64,000 nucleotides of DNA from Leptospira wolffii serovar Khorat str. Khorat-H2 (GTDB lineage: Bacteria > Spirochaetota > Leptospiria > Leptospirales > Leptospiraceae): positions 730,501 to 794,500 of the forward strand of contig NZ_AKWX02000004.1 of NCBI RefSeq assembly GCF_000306115.2, in the 5' to 3' direction. Shown one piece after another: positions 1 to 7,274 of the stretch (position 1 is the stretch's first letter; the number at the start of each line of letters is the position of its first letter). The position numbers were made by a program, and so were the translations under genes. A model generated the notes under the pieces. The model worked only from the letters and a program-made list of their open reading frames with translations. It searched no databases and had not been told where the DNA came from.

Positions 1-595
1 TGCCGATTATATTTACGGAAACACCTCCGTAACCTATTCGAGTCACATCCAAAATATTATAGGGGTACCATAGAATGATGGCGCCTCTGACCAAAGTGAA
101 TACCGCATACAAAATCGGAATACAAGCCGCTAGTAAAATTCTAGGCAAGGTAACGAAGCCCGCGGGACCGAAGACCATCCATCCCAGAATTCCTAAGATA
201 GGATTGAGAGTGTGCTCTATAAAACTAGTCGCCTCCGCGAAGGCCTCTCTTTCCCTTCCCGGTAGAATGAAATTAAAAACGATTCCCGTAATCAGAATAT
301 TTATCACACCCACCAAACGCCAGATCGGTAAGGACCGGGAATCCTTTGCCGATCCCAAAGCTAAAAACAGATTCGTCACGCCTAAGATTAGGTTGGATTG
401 GGTCGTAAAGAATGCGAACTGATTGAAAAAAGAATCGAACCCGGGTCCGAAAGTCCGAGTAAACCCCGCGTTGGGAGGCAATAGGGACTCGTGGTGATAA
501 GACCACCAAAGTTCCATTGCGACACCTATGAAGCAGGCGAATGCCGTTAGAGCGAAGAAGCACCTCGCCACAGTTTGAGCCGATTTGTTCCACAT
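1..595 (-). CDS. Pr6Pr family integral membrane protein (3' end outside window)
   Basis: I translated this frame by hand: an open frame of 198 codons starting with ATG at 595 and running off the left edge. It shows about five hydrophobic segments (roughly residues 8-28, 62-82, 93-112, 132-149, 154-174). Motifs are FFTTQSN (62-68), HTLNPILGILGW (128-139) and WYPYNILDV (176-184). These fit the Pr6Pr/FAR-17a-like group of small membrane proteins of unknown biochemical role; that is a family assignment from memory. There is no strong SD, only GGACC a few bases upstream. It is followed on the same strand by small lipoprotein genes with no evident functional link. The C-terminus is missing because of the window edge, not because of a stop. 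Confidence 0.75.
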   Translation of the reverse strand, partial: MWNKSAQTVARCFFALTAFACFIGVAMELWWSYHHESLLPPNAGFTRTFGPGFDSFFNQFAFFTTQSNLILGVTNLFLALGSAKDSRSLPIWRLVGVINILITGIVFNFILPGREREAFAEATSFIEHTLNPILGILGWMVFGPAGFVTLPRILLAACIPILYAVFTLVRGAIILWYPYNILDVTRIGYGGVSVNIIG

Positions 596-637
596 AATAG
601 GTCCGAAATCTTTTCCGGATCCGAAACGGAGTCAATC

Positions 638-1141
638 CTATTTGGCACTAATCACGGGAAGAATGCCCCCGAACGTTCCTGCGGAAATTCCGGATTGAAC
701 GGAGGTACCCTGATTCACTGTGAAGATCAGAACGCAATTCCCGTTGGAATGAGTAGTAATGTCTAAAGTCTGGCTGCTATAGGAAGGAGGAGCAAAGGAA
801 ACCGTTGGAGACGCGGAAGTTTCGGAAGGACAAGAAGAATAATCTATATCGAAGAATAAATTGACCTCGTTCGTCGCCCAACTTGCAGGTGCAGGCGAAG
901 CAAGACTAGCGGTGTAATTTCCGGGTACATCCGGAATCAGATTCAAAGGAGAAGGACTGAATACCAGTAAAGCTCCCCCGGACACAACTTGCAACAGAGA
1001 AGCCAAGGCGGCCGGATCCTGTTTCTTATCTTCTCCCAGACCCAAGAAGGAACGCCCCGCTTCGGTCCCTCCTAGATACAGTCCGCAGGCATTGGTAAAG
1101 AATAGGACGAGAAAGGCGAATGCAAAAAGACATCTCTTCAT
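638..1141 (-). CDS. Small CGL-type lipoprotein, function unknown
   Basis: A predicted 167-residue lipoprotein. I place the start at ATG 1141 because GAGGAGGG sits 5 bases upstream; a longer frame reaches 1165 but would put the SD inside the gene. The signal peptide is about 18 residues with lipobox TNAC, lipidated Cys19, and a mature N-terminus beginning CGLYLGG. The rest is Ser/Thr/Pro-rich, probably beta-rich, with two cysteines that could form a disulfide. It belongs to a local series of small lipoproteins that all begin CGL or CGM after cleavage (see 1281-1841, 2846-3114, 3153-3713). I do not recognise a domain. The likely location is the outer membrane or periplasmic face. Confidence 0.8.
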   Translation of the reverse strand: MKRCLFAFAFLVLFFTNACGLYLGGTEAGRSFLGLGEDKKQDPAALASLLQVVSGGALLVFSPSPLNLIPDVPGNYTASLASPAPASWATNEVNLFFDIDYSSCPSETSASPTVSFAPPSYSSQTLDITTHSNGNCVLIFTVNQGTSVQSGISAGTFGGILPVISAK

Positions 1142-1280
1142 AAGACCCTCCTCCTCGGAACGCAACCGGATGGTCCGTAACGACCTGCTTAGTTCGGAAG
1201 CGAATTCCCGAAAGAAATTTATAGACTAAAAGAGAAGTAAAGGCAAGTAATAAATCCTGTCGCTTCCCGTTACTCTTCTA

Positions 1281-1841
1281 TTAAGAGGAACAAGTCGCGG
1301 GAAAATTCGCTCTAATCGTTCCCAATAATAATCCTTCGCTTAGCAAGGGAGGGCTCGGATTATGCACCCGATGGATAATATCACAATAACCGGCGGAATC
1401 GCAGGAAGCACCAGCCGTATTTCCATCCACGTTGACATTTATGGAAGGATAGGGCGGGGAGAAGAGTTGGGAAGAATCGGATGTCCCGTTCACTCCGTTA
1501 ATCTGGCTTACTACTACATTATTGCAATTGACCTGTATAAAAACGTTGAACTGAAAATTCTGATCCGTCCAGGAAGATGGAACCTGGCCCAAACCGATCG
1601 TATAAGAAGCGGGCCCCCAAGTAGGAGTGGTAAAATTCGTGGAAGAGAATACGACGGAAAAGGATTCCCCTATCGGGAAGGAAATGCCCAATAGCGCGTG
1701 CAATAGATCGGCTTTAGGATCCGTTTTCTTTTCCGTTAAGTAGCCGTTTTCCTCATCGAAGAGTAGATAGCTGAGTCCGCAGGAAGGCAGACAGAATAAG
1801 ATCGTCAAAATGATTAAAATTTGCGAGATAAGATATTTCAT
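1281..1841 (-). CDS. Small CGL-type lipoprotein, function unknown
   Basis: A 186-residue predicted lipoprotein. The signal peptide has a clear hydrophobic core and lipobox LPSC with Cys21; the mature chain starts CGLSYLL. Near the start is the segment DPKADLLHALLG, resembling the DP..L.ALLG-like segment after the lipobox of its neighbours. The rest is polar and Asn/Ser/Pro-rich, with about six cysteines, consistent with a secreted beta-rich fold stabilised by disulfides. No known domain was recognised. It lies 139 bp upstream of the 638-1141 lipoprotein on the same strand, and the divergent methyltransferase gene starts on its other side. Confidence 0.75.
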   Translation of the reverse strand: MKYLISQILIILTILFCLPSCGLSYLLFDEENGYLTEKKTDPKADLLHALLGISFPIGESFSVVFSSTNFTTPTWGPASYTIGLGQVPSSWTDQNFQFNVFIQVNCNNVVVSQINGVNGTSDSSQLFSPPYPSINVNVDGNTAGASCDSAGYCDIIHRVHNPSPPLLSEGLLLGTIRANFPATCSS

Positions 1842-1969
1842 TCACTTTCCGATTTTAAAAAGATCTAACCGCTCATATGTTCTCGGTCCGCCCTTATTGC
1901 AAGGATTTTTAAGATGCAAAAACCCTAATTTATGTCGGCAAACTTTTTCTTTCTACCGATCTTCTAAGT

Positions 1970-2839
1970 ATGCAATCCGTTCCTTGCAATACATGTTCTC
2001 ATTCCGATTTTCTTACCCTATTCTCTAAAGCCAGTCCTAAAGGCGAAATCTTTCAAATCGTGAAATGCAAAACATGCGATCTCGTACAGGTAAATCCGCA
2101 GCCTTCTCCGGAAGAAGTCGCCAAGTATTACGAAGACAGCTATTTCACCCAAAGAACGGATAGGGGTTATGATAATTATTATTCCGAAGTAACGAAGAAA
2201 GAGATCGCAAGAGTCTTCGGACTGAACCTACGGGATTTAGGTTTCTTCGAATGGGAAAAATCCTTAGGCTCCGATAAGTCCTCCTTGGATGTGGGTTGCG
2301 CCGCCGGATATTTTTTGGATTATCTAAAAGACAGGGGCTGGAAAACGAAAGGCCTGGATATAGCTCCGGGTCCGGTGGAGTTCGCCCGGAAAAAGCTAGG
2401 CCTAGATGTGGAGCAAAAGGATTTTCTAACATGGGACACGAACGGAAGTCGAAAATTCGATCTGATCACGCTTTGGGCCAGCATAGAGCATCTGCATAAA
2501 CCCAAGGAAACGCTTCAAAAAATCCTAATACATCTCAAGCCGGGAGGTAGGCTTATCCTTTCCACTTGCAGATACGGTTCTTTGGCAAAATTGCTGGGAC
2601 CCAACTGGAGATATCTGAACGTTCCGGAGCATCTCTATTATTATAGCCTACCCGGCCTCAAAAAATTAGGAAGCGATTTAGGATACATGCCCTTATCTCA
2701 TATTTCCTACGGAAGCGGACTTACCGCGAAGAAGGGCGCAGGCCCATTCTACAAAACCGCAAAAAAAATCGCGGATTGGTCCGTAAAGAAATTCGATCAG
2801 GGAGATATGATGGCGATCTGTTTCGGAACGGTCCGTTAA
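1970..2839 (+). CDS. Class I SAM-dependent methyltransferase with N-terminal zinc ribbon
   Basis: A 289-residue protein. The N-terminus has two CxxC pairs (Cys6/Cys9 and Cys33/Cys36), typical of a small zinc-binding knuckle found before UbiE/COQ5-type methyltransferases. The SAM-binding motif I is [11 protein letters not shown] (about residues 106-116), followed by KGLDIAPG (motif II) and [12 protein letters not shown] (motif IV region). The later [12 protein letters not shown] segment is the usual post-motif strand. This layout is common in methyltransferases of polysaccharide or natural-product clusters, but no such cluster is present, so the substrate is unknown. The gene is transcribed opposite to the flanking lipoprotein genes and converges on the frameshifted one. 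No good SD is visible before ATG 1970. Confidence 0.85.
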   Translation: MQSVPCNTCSHSDFLTLFSKASPKGEIFQIVKCKTCDLVQVNPQPSPEEVAKYYEDSYFTQRTDRGYDNYYSEVTKKEIARVFGLNLRDLGFFEWEKSLGSDKSSLDVGCAAGYFLDYLKDRGWKTKGLDIAPGPVEFARKKLGLDVEQKDFLTWDTNGSRKFDLITLWASIEHLHKPKETLQKILIHLKPGGRLILSTCRYGSLAKLLGPNWRYLNVPEHLYYYSLPGLKKLGSDLGYMPLSHISYGSGLTAKKGAGPFYKTAKKIADWSVKKFDQGDMMAICFGTVR

Positions 2840-2845
2840 CCGATT

Positions 2846-3114
2846 TCAGAGCGCGGGAAGAATCGTAACGTTCACGGTTCCCAAATTCAACCCGTTCACG
2901 TTGGACTTTACGTCACTCACGGAAAGATTGATCGTGGCGGTCGTAACGGAACCTGCTCCTCCTCCCCCGGCGCCGCCTGCCAAACCCAAAGCGGCCACTA
3001 AAGAATTTGCCCAGAACCGTCTTTTTGGCTCGTCTCTTCCTCCGCTTGGAAAGTCAAAGCCATGCCGCAGTGGATCGTCAGTAGAAAAGTAATCGGAAGT
3101 TGTACCCTATACAT
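2846..3114 (-). pseudogene. Frameshifted CGM-type lipoprotein gene
   Basis: Read from ATG 3114, the frame gives a short signal peptide, lipobox TIHC, and a mature start CGMALTFQAEEETSQKDGSG, then stops at TAG 2998-3000. Shifting by one base just before that stop restores a frame that reads NSLVAALGLAGG and continues to TGA 2846. The joined product parallels the next gene upstream (3153-3713), whose mature start is CGLALGFQAEQEASQK followed by SG and ILAALG. I therefore read it as a paralogue broken by a single-base deletion. A sequencing error or programmed shift is possible but I see no classic slippery site. The restored protein would be only about 90 residues, much shorter than its neighbour. 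Confidence 0.6.
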
Positions 3115-3152
3115 TGTGCTTAAAGCCCTTCTTAACATTACTATATACGACC

Positions 3153-3713
3153 TTAGAATCCCGCCGCAGTTACCACGACAGGAAGAACCCCGATGATTTG
3201 TCCGTCTATAATAGAGCCGGGACTCGCAACCTTAAAAACGATTACCCCGGGACGACTCACATCGTCATGAGCGAATGCTTCCACAGATAAGTTTTGGATC
3301 ATATTGGAAGCCGTGAAATTCACGCTTTCTCCCGCAAAAATTTGGGCAACTCCCCCTTCTACGCTGTCCGACATCTCCACAAATAGAGACTCTCCACCCG
3401 GCCATGCGTTCAACGTAACGTCGACGCTTATAGGATCCTTTACGATCGTCACAATCGATGGGTTAAAGCCAAGATAATACGCGGGTCCGGACAGGATTCC
3501 TAAAGCGGCCAAAATTGGATTGGTGCCGGACTGGTCCTGCTTCTGAGAAGCCTCTTGTTCCGCCTGGAAGCCGAGAGCCAATCCGCAATTTGAAATCGCG
3601 AAAGCGAGAAGAATGGACCAGAAAATCCTTTCTGATAAAAGGATAACGAATCCGAATTTGGGCTTTTTACGGTCCTTGGAAATAGCCAAGCTGCGGCGGA
3701 AAGAAAATAGCAT
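3153..3713 (-). CDS. Small CGL-type lipoprotein, function unknown
   Basis: 186 residues from ATG 3713, the only usable start in frame. The N-region before the hydrophobic core is unusually long and basic (about 28 residues), followed by lipobox AISNC with Cys43. The mature chain begins CGLALGFQAEQE and contains an SG..PILAALG segment shared with the frameshifted gene downstream. The remainder alternates hydrophobic and polar residues as in a beta-sandwich, with no recognised domain. It is probably a surface or periplasmic lipoprotein. Only 38 bp separate it from the broken paralogue, so the two may have arisen by tandem duplication. Confidence 0.7.
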   Translation of the reverse strand: MLFSFRRSLAISKDRKKPKFGFVILLSERIFWSILLAFAISNCGLALGFQAEQEASQKQDQSGTNPILAALGILSGPAYYLGFNPSIVTIVKDPISVDVTLNAWPGGESLFVEMSDSVEGGVAQIFAGESVNFTASNMIQNLSVEAFAHDDVSRPGVIVFKVASPGSIIDGQIIGVLPVVVTAAGF

Positions 3714-3802
3714 CGAATATAAGCCTAACGAAAAAGAAAAACTAACACAAGCAGAAACGAAATCGGAACGATCTTAATAGGGAATTTTCTTGCGAGAATA
3801 CT

Positions 3803-3834
3803 GAACTTCATCCCTCGTTCGAGGGATGAAGTTC
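3803..3834 (-). terminator. Perfect 14-bp hairpin after a lipoprotein gene
   Basis: GAACTTCATCCCTC is followed by the loop GTTC and the exact reverse complement. It begins 12 bp past the stop of the minus-strand lipoprotein gene 3846-4541 and precedes the next minus-strand gene. There is no T-run on either strand, so an intrinsic terminator is only a guess; it could instead be an RNA stability element. Confidence 0.4.
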
Positions 3835-3845
3835 TATATTATGAT

Positions 3846-4541
3846 TTACTTATCCTTTCCGGTGTCCTTAACTTTGATCACCTTAGTGGCAAAAACCACC
3901 TTATAGATTTCCTTTTTAGGAATCGTGCTCTCGTGCTTTTGTCCGTTATCGTCCTCGGTTTCCACGCGGATGGATTCCGTATCCTGGCCTACTACTCTGG
4001 CTTCGAACACTCTACCGGTTCTATAGATGATAGTGCTGTAATTTTTACCCGAATTTTCGCCCGCGTGGGTCTTTTCGAGGTATCTACGGAGGCCTTCTTC
4101 CAGGTCTTTTTCGGTCTTAGCGAAGAATTCCTGGCGAGCCTTATCCCTCTCGTCTTCGAAGAATTTCTCGTAATCATCCTTATGCACGAAACGGGTTCCT
4201 AGATCGCATTCCGTGACGTTTACCCTATAAAATACGATGGAGCTAAAAAATCCGGTAACCAGATTCAGAGCACCCTGCCACCAATTGACCCCGTGTTCGG
4301 CAAAATACACCTTACCTTCTTTCTTGGCTAACTCAGGTTCGGAGAAAGGCAGTCTCCATAATCCGTAAAATGCAAACCAACGAGTAAAGCCGGGATTGCT
4401 AACGCAAGGTTTACTCCCCGCTTCCAGTCCGATCTTATCGGCTGACGCGAATTCTATTCGCTTATCAAGAGTACAGGCTTGGGAGATCAGGCAAACGCCT
4501 AAGAGTACGGCGCTTAGGATTCTTTTTCGATTCGGTAGCAT
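3846..4541 (-). CDS. CTLDKRI-type lipoprotein with LSm-like C-terminal segment
   Basis: 231 residues from ATG 4541; a TTG two codons upstream is possible but less likely. The signal peptide ends in lipobox SQAC (Cys23), and the mature protein starts CTLDKRIEF. The next part is aromatic-rich with a short hydrophobic stretch (WWQGALNLVTGFFSSIVFY). It is followed by a charged, probably helical, region and a C-terminal segment (GRVFEARVVGQDTESIRVET) that looks like a small SH3/LSm-type beta barrel. The lipoprotein at 55800-56561 shares the same mature start (CTIDKRI) and the same order of parts, so both belong to one family. I recall comparable Leptospira lipoproteins but cannot name the family with certainty. 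Role unknown. Confidence 0.75.
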   Translation of the reverse strand: MLPNRKRILSAVLLGVCLISQACTLDKRIEFASADKIGLEAGSKPCVSNPGFTRWFAFYGLWRLPFSEPELAKKEGKVYFAEHGVNWWQGALNLVTGFFSSIVFYRVNVTECDLGTRFVHKDDYEKFFEDERDKARQEFFAKTEKDLEEGLRRYLEKTHAGENSGKNYSTIIYRTGRVFEARVVGQDTESIRVETEDDNGQKHESTIPKKEIYKVVFATKVIKVKDTGKDK

Positions 4542-4583
4542 AAGCAAATTCGAAGTATCATAATAACGTAAGCAACCGATTTT

Positions 4584-5069
4584 CTATCGGCTCGCTTTTT
4601 TTTGGGTCAACGCTGGAGAAGTCTTGCGAGAAGCGTATTTAGAACTTTGCGGCCAAACCGATTTACGATCCGCCGGGTTCTCCTTAATCAAACGTAGGAA
4701 GAAATAGAAAGGAAATGCAATCGTTAAGAATAGAAAAAGATACCTAGGTAAAACGGATTCCAATAAGGATTCTCTAAGTAAACCCAAGGCCCTTCCCTCG
4801 TTTTCCGGGATCTTATTTCTATAATCCGGACCGTACTCGTAGGCGTATACCTTCAGTTTTAAGCCTCTCCAAGCCCTTTCCACAGGACCCAAGCGATTCT
4901 CGAACGCGAATTCCGAACTGATCCGATCCTGTTTTAATATGCTGCCGAACATCGCACTGATCAGGAATATACCGAACGGGATAGCTATGAGCAAAACGAA
5001 TAAAGGAGAACTCTTCTTATCCCTCGTTCGTTGGATCCTAGTCTTTGGTTTTCCTTTTTTCGAATTCAT
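4584..5069 (-). CDS. Hypothetical membrane protein with two transmembrane segments
   Basis: 161 residues. A strongly basic N-terminus (about 20 residues rich in Lys and Arg) precedes one transmembrane helix (about residues 23-43). There follows a soluble stretch of about 60 residues with KVYAYEYGPDYRNKIPENEGRA in two adjoining parts, then a second helix (about 109-127) and another basic tail. By the positive-inside rule both termini would be cytoplasmic and the middle part periplasmic. No domain recognised. It lies 27 bp downstream of the 5097-5516 membrane protein on the same strand, so the two are probably co-transcribed. Confidence 0.65.
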   Translation of the reverse strand: MNSKKGKPKTRIQRTRDKKSSPLFVLLIAIPFGIFLISAMFGSILKQDRISSEFAFENRLGPVERAWRGLKLKVYAYEYGPDYRNKIPENEGRALGLLRESLLESVLPRYLFLFLTIAFPFYFFLRLIKENPADRKSVWPQSSKYASRKTSPALTQKKASR

Positions 5070-5096
5070 TTAGGTTACGATTTCCGTTAGTCACGC

Positions 5097-5516
5097 TTAG
5101 CGGATCCTATCCGAAGGTTCTCCGAAAAGCTCCTCGAACTCCCTCAAATTAGGGAATCGAACCAAATTCAATAAACAGAATGCGATGACGGCCCCTAAGG
5201 ACAAAGTCGCTCCGAAAAGAAAATATACCGTACCGTTCATTAAGGCTGCGGCTTCCACAAGTGCCCAGGTTAAAATCTTCATCGTTTGGTATTTGGAGAA
5301 TTTGTCCTCTCCCGCTTGAGTGCGGGCTTTGGCCGCAAGGAACCTTCTCAAAAAAGAGGAAACGGGAACGAGTATGGAAGAGGCCGCGAGAATCTGCAAA
5401 GGCAAGGCGGATTCTTGGGCCGGTCTAGATTCCAAATAGGGGAAGAGTACGAACAGTAGAGGAGCGATAAAGATCGCAAAATGAATGATTTTCAACGTAG
5501 ATAATTGTTTTTGCAT
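5097..5516 (-). CDS. Hypothetical four-helix membrane protein
   Basis: 139 residues with four hydrophobic segments (about residues 8-28, 40-56, 82-99 and 103-120) separated by short loops. A basic loop between helices 2 and 3 suggests the cytoplasmic side. A GGAA sequence lies just before ATG 5516. It is the first gene of a likely two-gene unit with 4584-5069. I recognise no family; the layout resembles small DUF-type membrane proteins that lack catalytic residues. Confidence 0.65.
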   Translation of the reverse strand: MQKQLSTLKIIHFAIFIAPLLFVLFPYLESRPAQESALPLQILAASSILVPVSSFLRRFLAAKARTQAGEDKFSKYQTMKILTWALVEAAALMNGTVYFLFGATLSLGAVIAFCLLNLVRFPNLREFEELFGEPSDRIR

Positions 5517-5595
5517 TTTTCCAGGTTTCCCTTCTTCTTGATTATCGTTCGATTTTCAGATCTTTTCCATCGAGTTTTTGAGCGACATCCCATAG

Positions 5596-6285
5596 ATGAG
5601 ACATATTCGTTTTTTATTCCTACTTTTTCCTATCTCCTGCACCATGGTGGGGTTCCATAGGGAATCGATACGGGAGACCCACGATTACGGAAAATTGCGC
5701 ACCGTGAGAGTTTGCGTTTGGAAGGACAGGAACGTATCGACGGAAAGAATGAATTATCTCTTCGACTCGTGGAACGAAGAGTTGGCGTTATATAAATTGC
5801 AAGCCAAAGTGGAGAATGTACGGGACTGGGAAAGGCCCGGTTGGACCGGAAACGCCATCATGGAGGAACTCTTCTCCGCTCCTCTTCCTTCCGAATGCGA
5901 TCGGATCCTAGCTCTTGCAGGAGTAAGACTTTCGGATATCGCTTATGAGGTCGCATCCTATATACTGGCCTTATTCTTAATTCCCACATTCGAAGTTTTG
6001 GGAGCGGTGGATTCCTATACCGGAACCAGAGGATACGTTCTCGCTCATACGGCCTCCCTAGGGCATATGATATCAGGAGGAGCCTCTCGCACTTTGGTTC
6101 ACGAAGGATACCATCTCCTGGGTTGCGGACACGCATTCTATCTTTCGGAATGTTACGGTAGAATTCAGGCGTTGAAGGAGAACGCCCGTAATTCTCCGCA
6201 TCCGGATTTTCTGCCTGCCATGCATCCGGGAGGAGGATATCTATTCTCGCAAAAGGAAGTGAATCTTTTCTTTTTAGGCAAATAA
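5596..6285 (+). CDS. Metzincin-like zinc metalloprotease lipoprotein
   Basis: 229 residues. A very short signal peptide with a lipobox-like FPISC places the lipidated residue at Cys15. Residues 169-179 read HEGYHLLGCGH, which matches the full metzincin zinc motif HExxHxxGxxH: His169, His173 and His179 as zinc ligands and Glu170 as the catalytic base. Met209, 30 residues later (PAMHPGG), could be the Met-turn. A hydrophobic stretch (about 117-136) precedes the motif. The size is that of a minimal catalytic domain with no added binding modules. It could be an archaemetzincin-like or other small metzincin; I could not assign a named subfamily. An envelope-anchored peptidase is the natural inference. 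It stands alone between divergent membrane-protein genes and an EamA transporter. Confidence 0.7.
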   Translation: MRHIRFLFLLFPISCTMVGFHRESIRETHDYGKLRTVRVCVWKDRNVSTERMNYLFDSWNEELALYKLQAKVENVRDWERPGWTGNAIMEELFSAPLPSECDRILALAGVRLSDIAYEVASYILALFLIPTFEVLGAVDSYTGTRGYVLAHTASLGHMISGGASRTLVHEGYHLLGCGHAFYLSECYGRIQALKENARNSPHPDFLPAMHPGGGYLFSQKEVNLFFLGK

Positions 6286-6340
6286 ATCTCTCGGATAAAT
6301 CCCGCTTCTCAGGTCGGCGATCCGTAAAATCCTGGAAGAA

Positions 6341-7270
6341 ATGGGAGAAGTCTCGAAAGCATCCGAAAAGTCCATGAGCGAACAGACTCTGGGTCTGATC
6401 TACGCGTTAATCGGAACCGTTCTATTCTCCTCCAAGGGAATCCTGGCAAAATTAGTCTACCAATACGGGGTGGATTCGGTGACCACCCTCGCGATCCGGA
6501 TGCTATTCGCCGTGCCGTTCTTTGCATACGTATTATTCAAGGAAAGTCGGAAGAAAGACGCCAAACCCATCGAAGGAAAGGATTATAGAATCGTAATATT
6601 TTTGGCCTTCATGGGATATTATATGGCGAGCTTCTTCGATTTTTGGGGACTGGAATATCTTTCCGCGTCGATCGAAAGGCTGGTATTATTCACCTATCCC
6701 GCGCTCGTTCTCATATTAAGTTTCGTTTTTCTAAAGAAGAAGGTCCATAAAATAGAAATTTATTCGGTGATACTCACATATTCGGGTATTCTACTGGCGT
6801 TTTTACCGGATGCGCATACCCAAGGAAAATCCGTTTGGATAGGAGGGTTCTTAGTCTTTCTTTCCGCCTTGGCCTATTCCATCTATCTCATCGGAAGCGG
6901 ACAAATGATTCCCAAACTGGGCTCGACCCGATTTACCGCATTACTCATGCTCTGGTCCGGAGCCTTCGTGATCGCCCATTTTCTGATCCGCAAGGATTGG
7001 AGAATCTTATTGGAACTTCCTTGGCAAGTCTACGCTTTGGGATTCGCATTAGGTTTCTTAACTACGGTGTTACCTGCGTTTCTTACCACCGCGGGAATCC
7101 AAAGGATAGGATCCAGTCGCGCGTCCATTGCGGGAAGCGCAGGCCCTATATTTACCTTATTTCTCGCATCCTCTCTCTTAGGGGAGAGGATCACCTGGGA
7201 GAATATGGCGGGGACCTTACTCGTTCTTTCGGGAGTCTTCTTACTGGGAAGGAAAAAAATCCCCGAGTGA
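6341..7270 (+). CDS. EamA/DMT-family inner-membrane transporter
   Basis: 309 residues with about ten hydrophobic helices and two EamA repeats (about residues 15-150 and 165-305). Features include the LGLIYALIGTVLFSSKGIL start and the second-repeat end GERITWENMAGTLLVLSGV typical of the drug/metabolite transporter superfamily. The substrate cannot be read from sequence; relatives export amino acids, nucleosides or small metabolites. I keep ATG 6341, which has GGAAG a few bases upstream; ATG 6374 is an alternative that would remove a polar 11-residue leader. It converges with the histidine kinase gene, leaving 4 bp between them. Confidence 0.85.
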   Translation: MGEVSKASEKSMSEQTLGLIYALIGTVLFSSKGILAKLVYQYGVDSVTTLAIRMLFAVPFFAYVLFKESRKKDAKPIEGKDYRIVIFLAFMGYYMASFFDFWGLEYLSASIERLVLFTYPALVLILSFVFLKKKVHKIEIYSVILTYSGILLAFLPDAHTQGKSVWIGGFLVFLSALAYSIYLIGSGQMIPKLGSTRFTALLMLWSGAFVIAHFLIRKDWRILLELPWQVYALGFALGFLTTVLPAFLTTAGIQRIGSSRASIAGSAGPIFTLFLASSLLGERITWENMAGTLLVLSGVFLLGRKKIPE

Positions 7271-7274
7271 CTAT

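Noticed and set aside
273..595. Alternative 120-codon frame at the left edge
   Set aside because: The Pr6Pr frame has clear transmembrane pattern and family motifs; the other frame is Arg-rich and unlike a protein.
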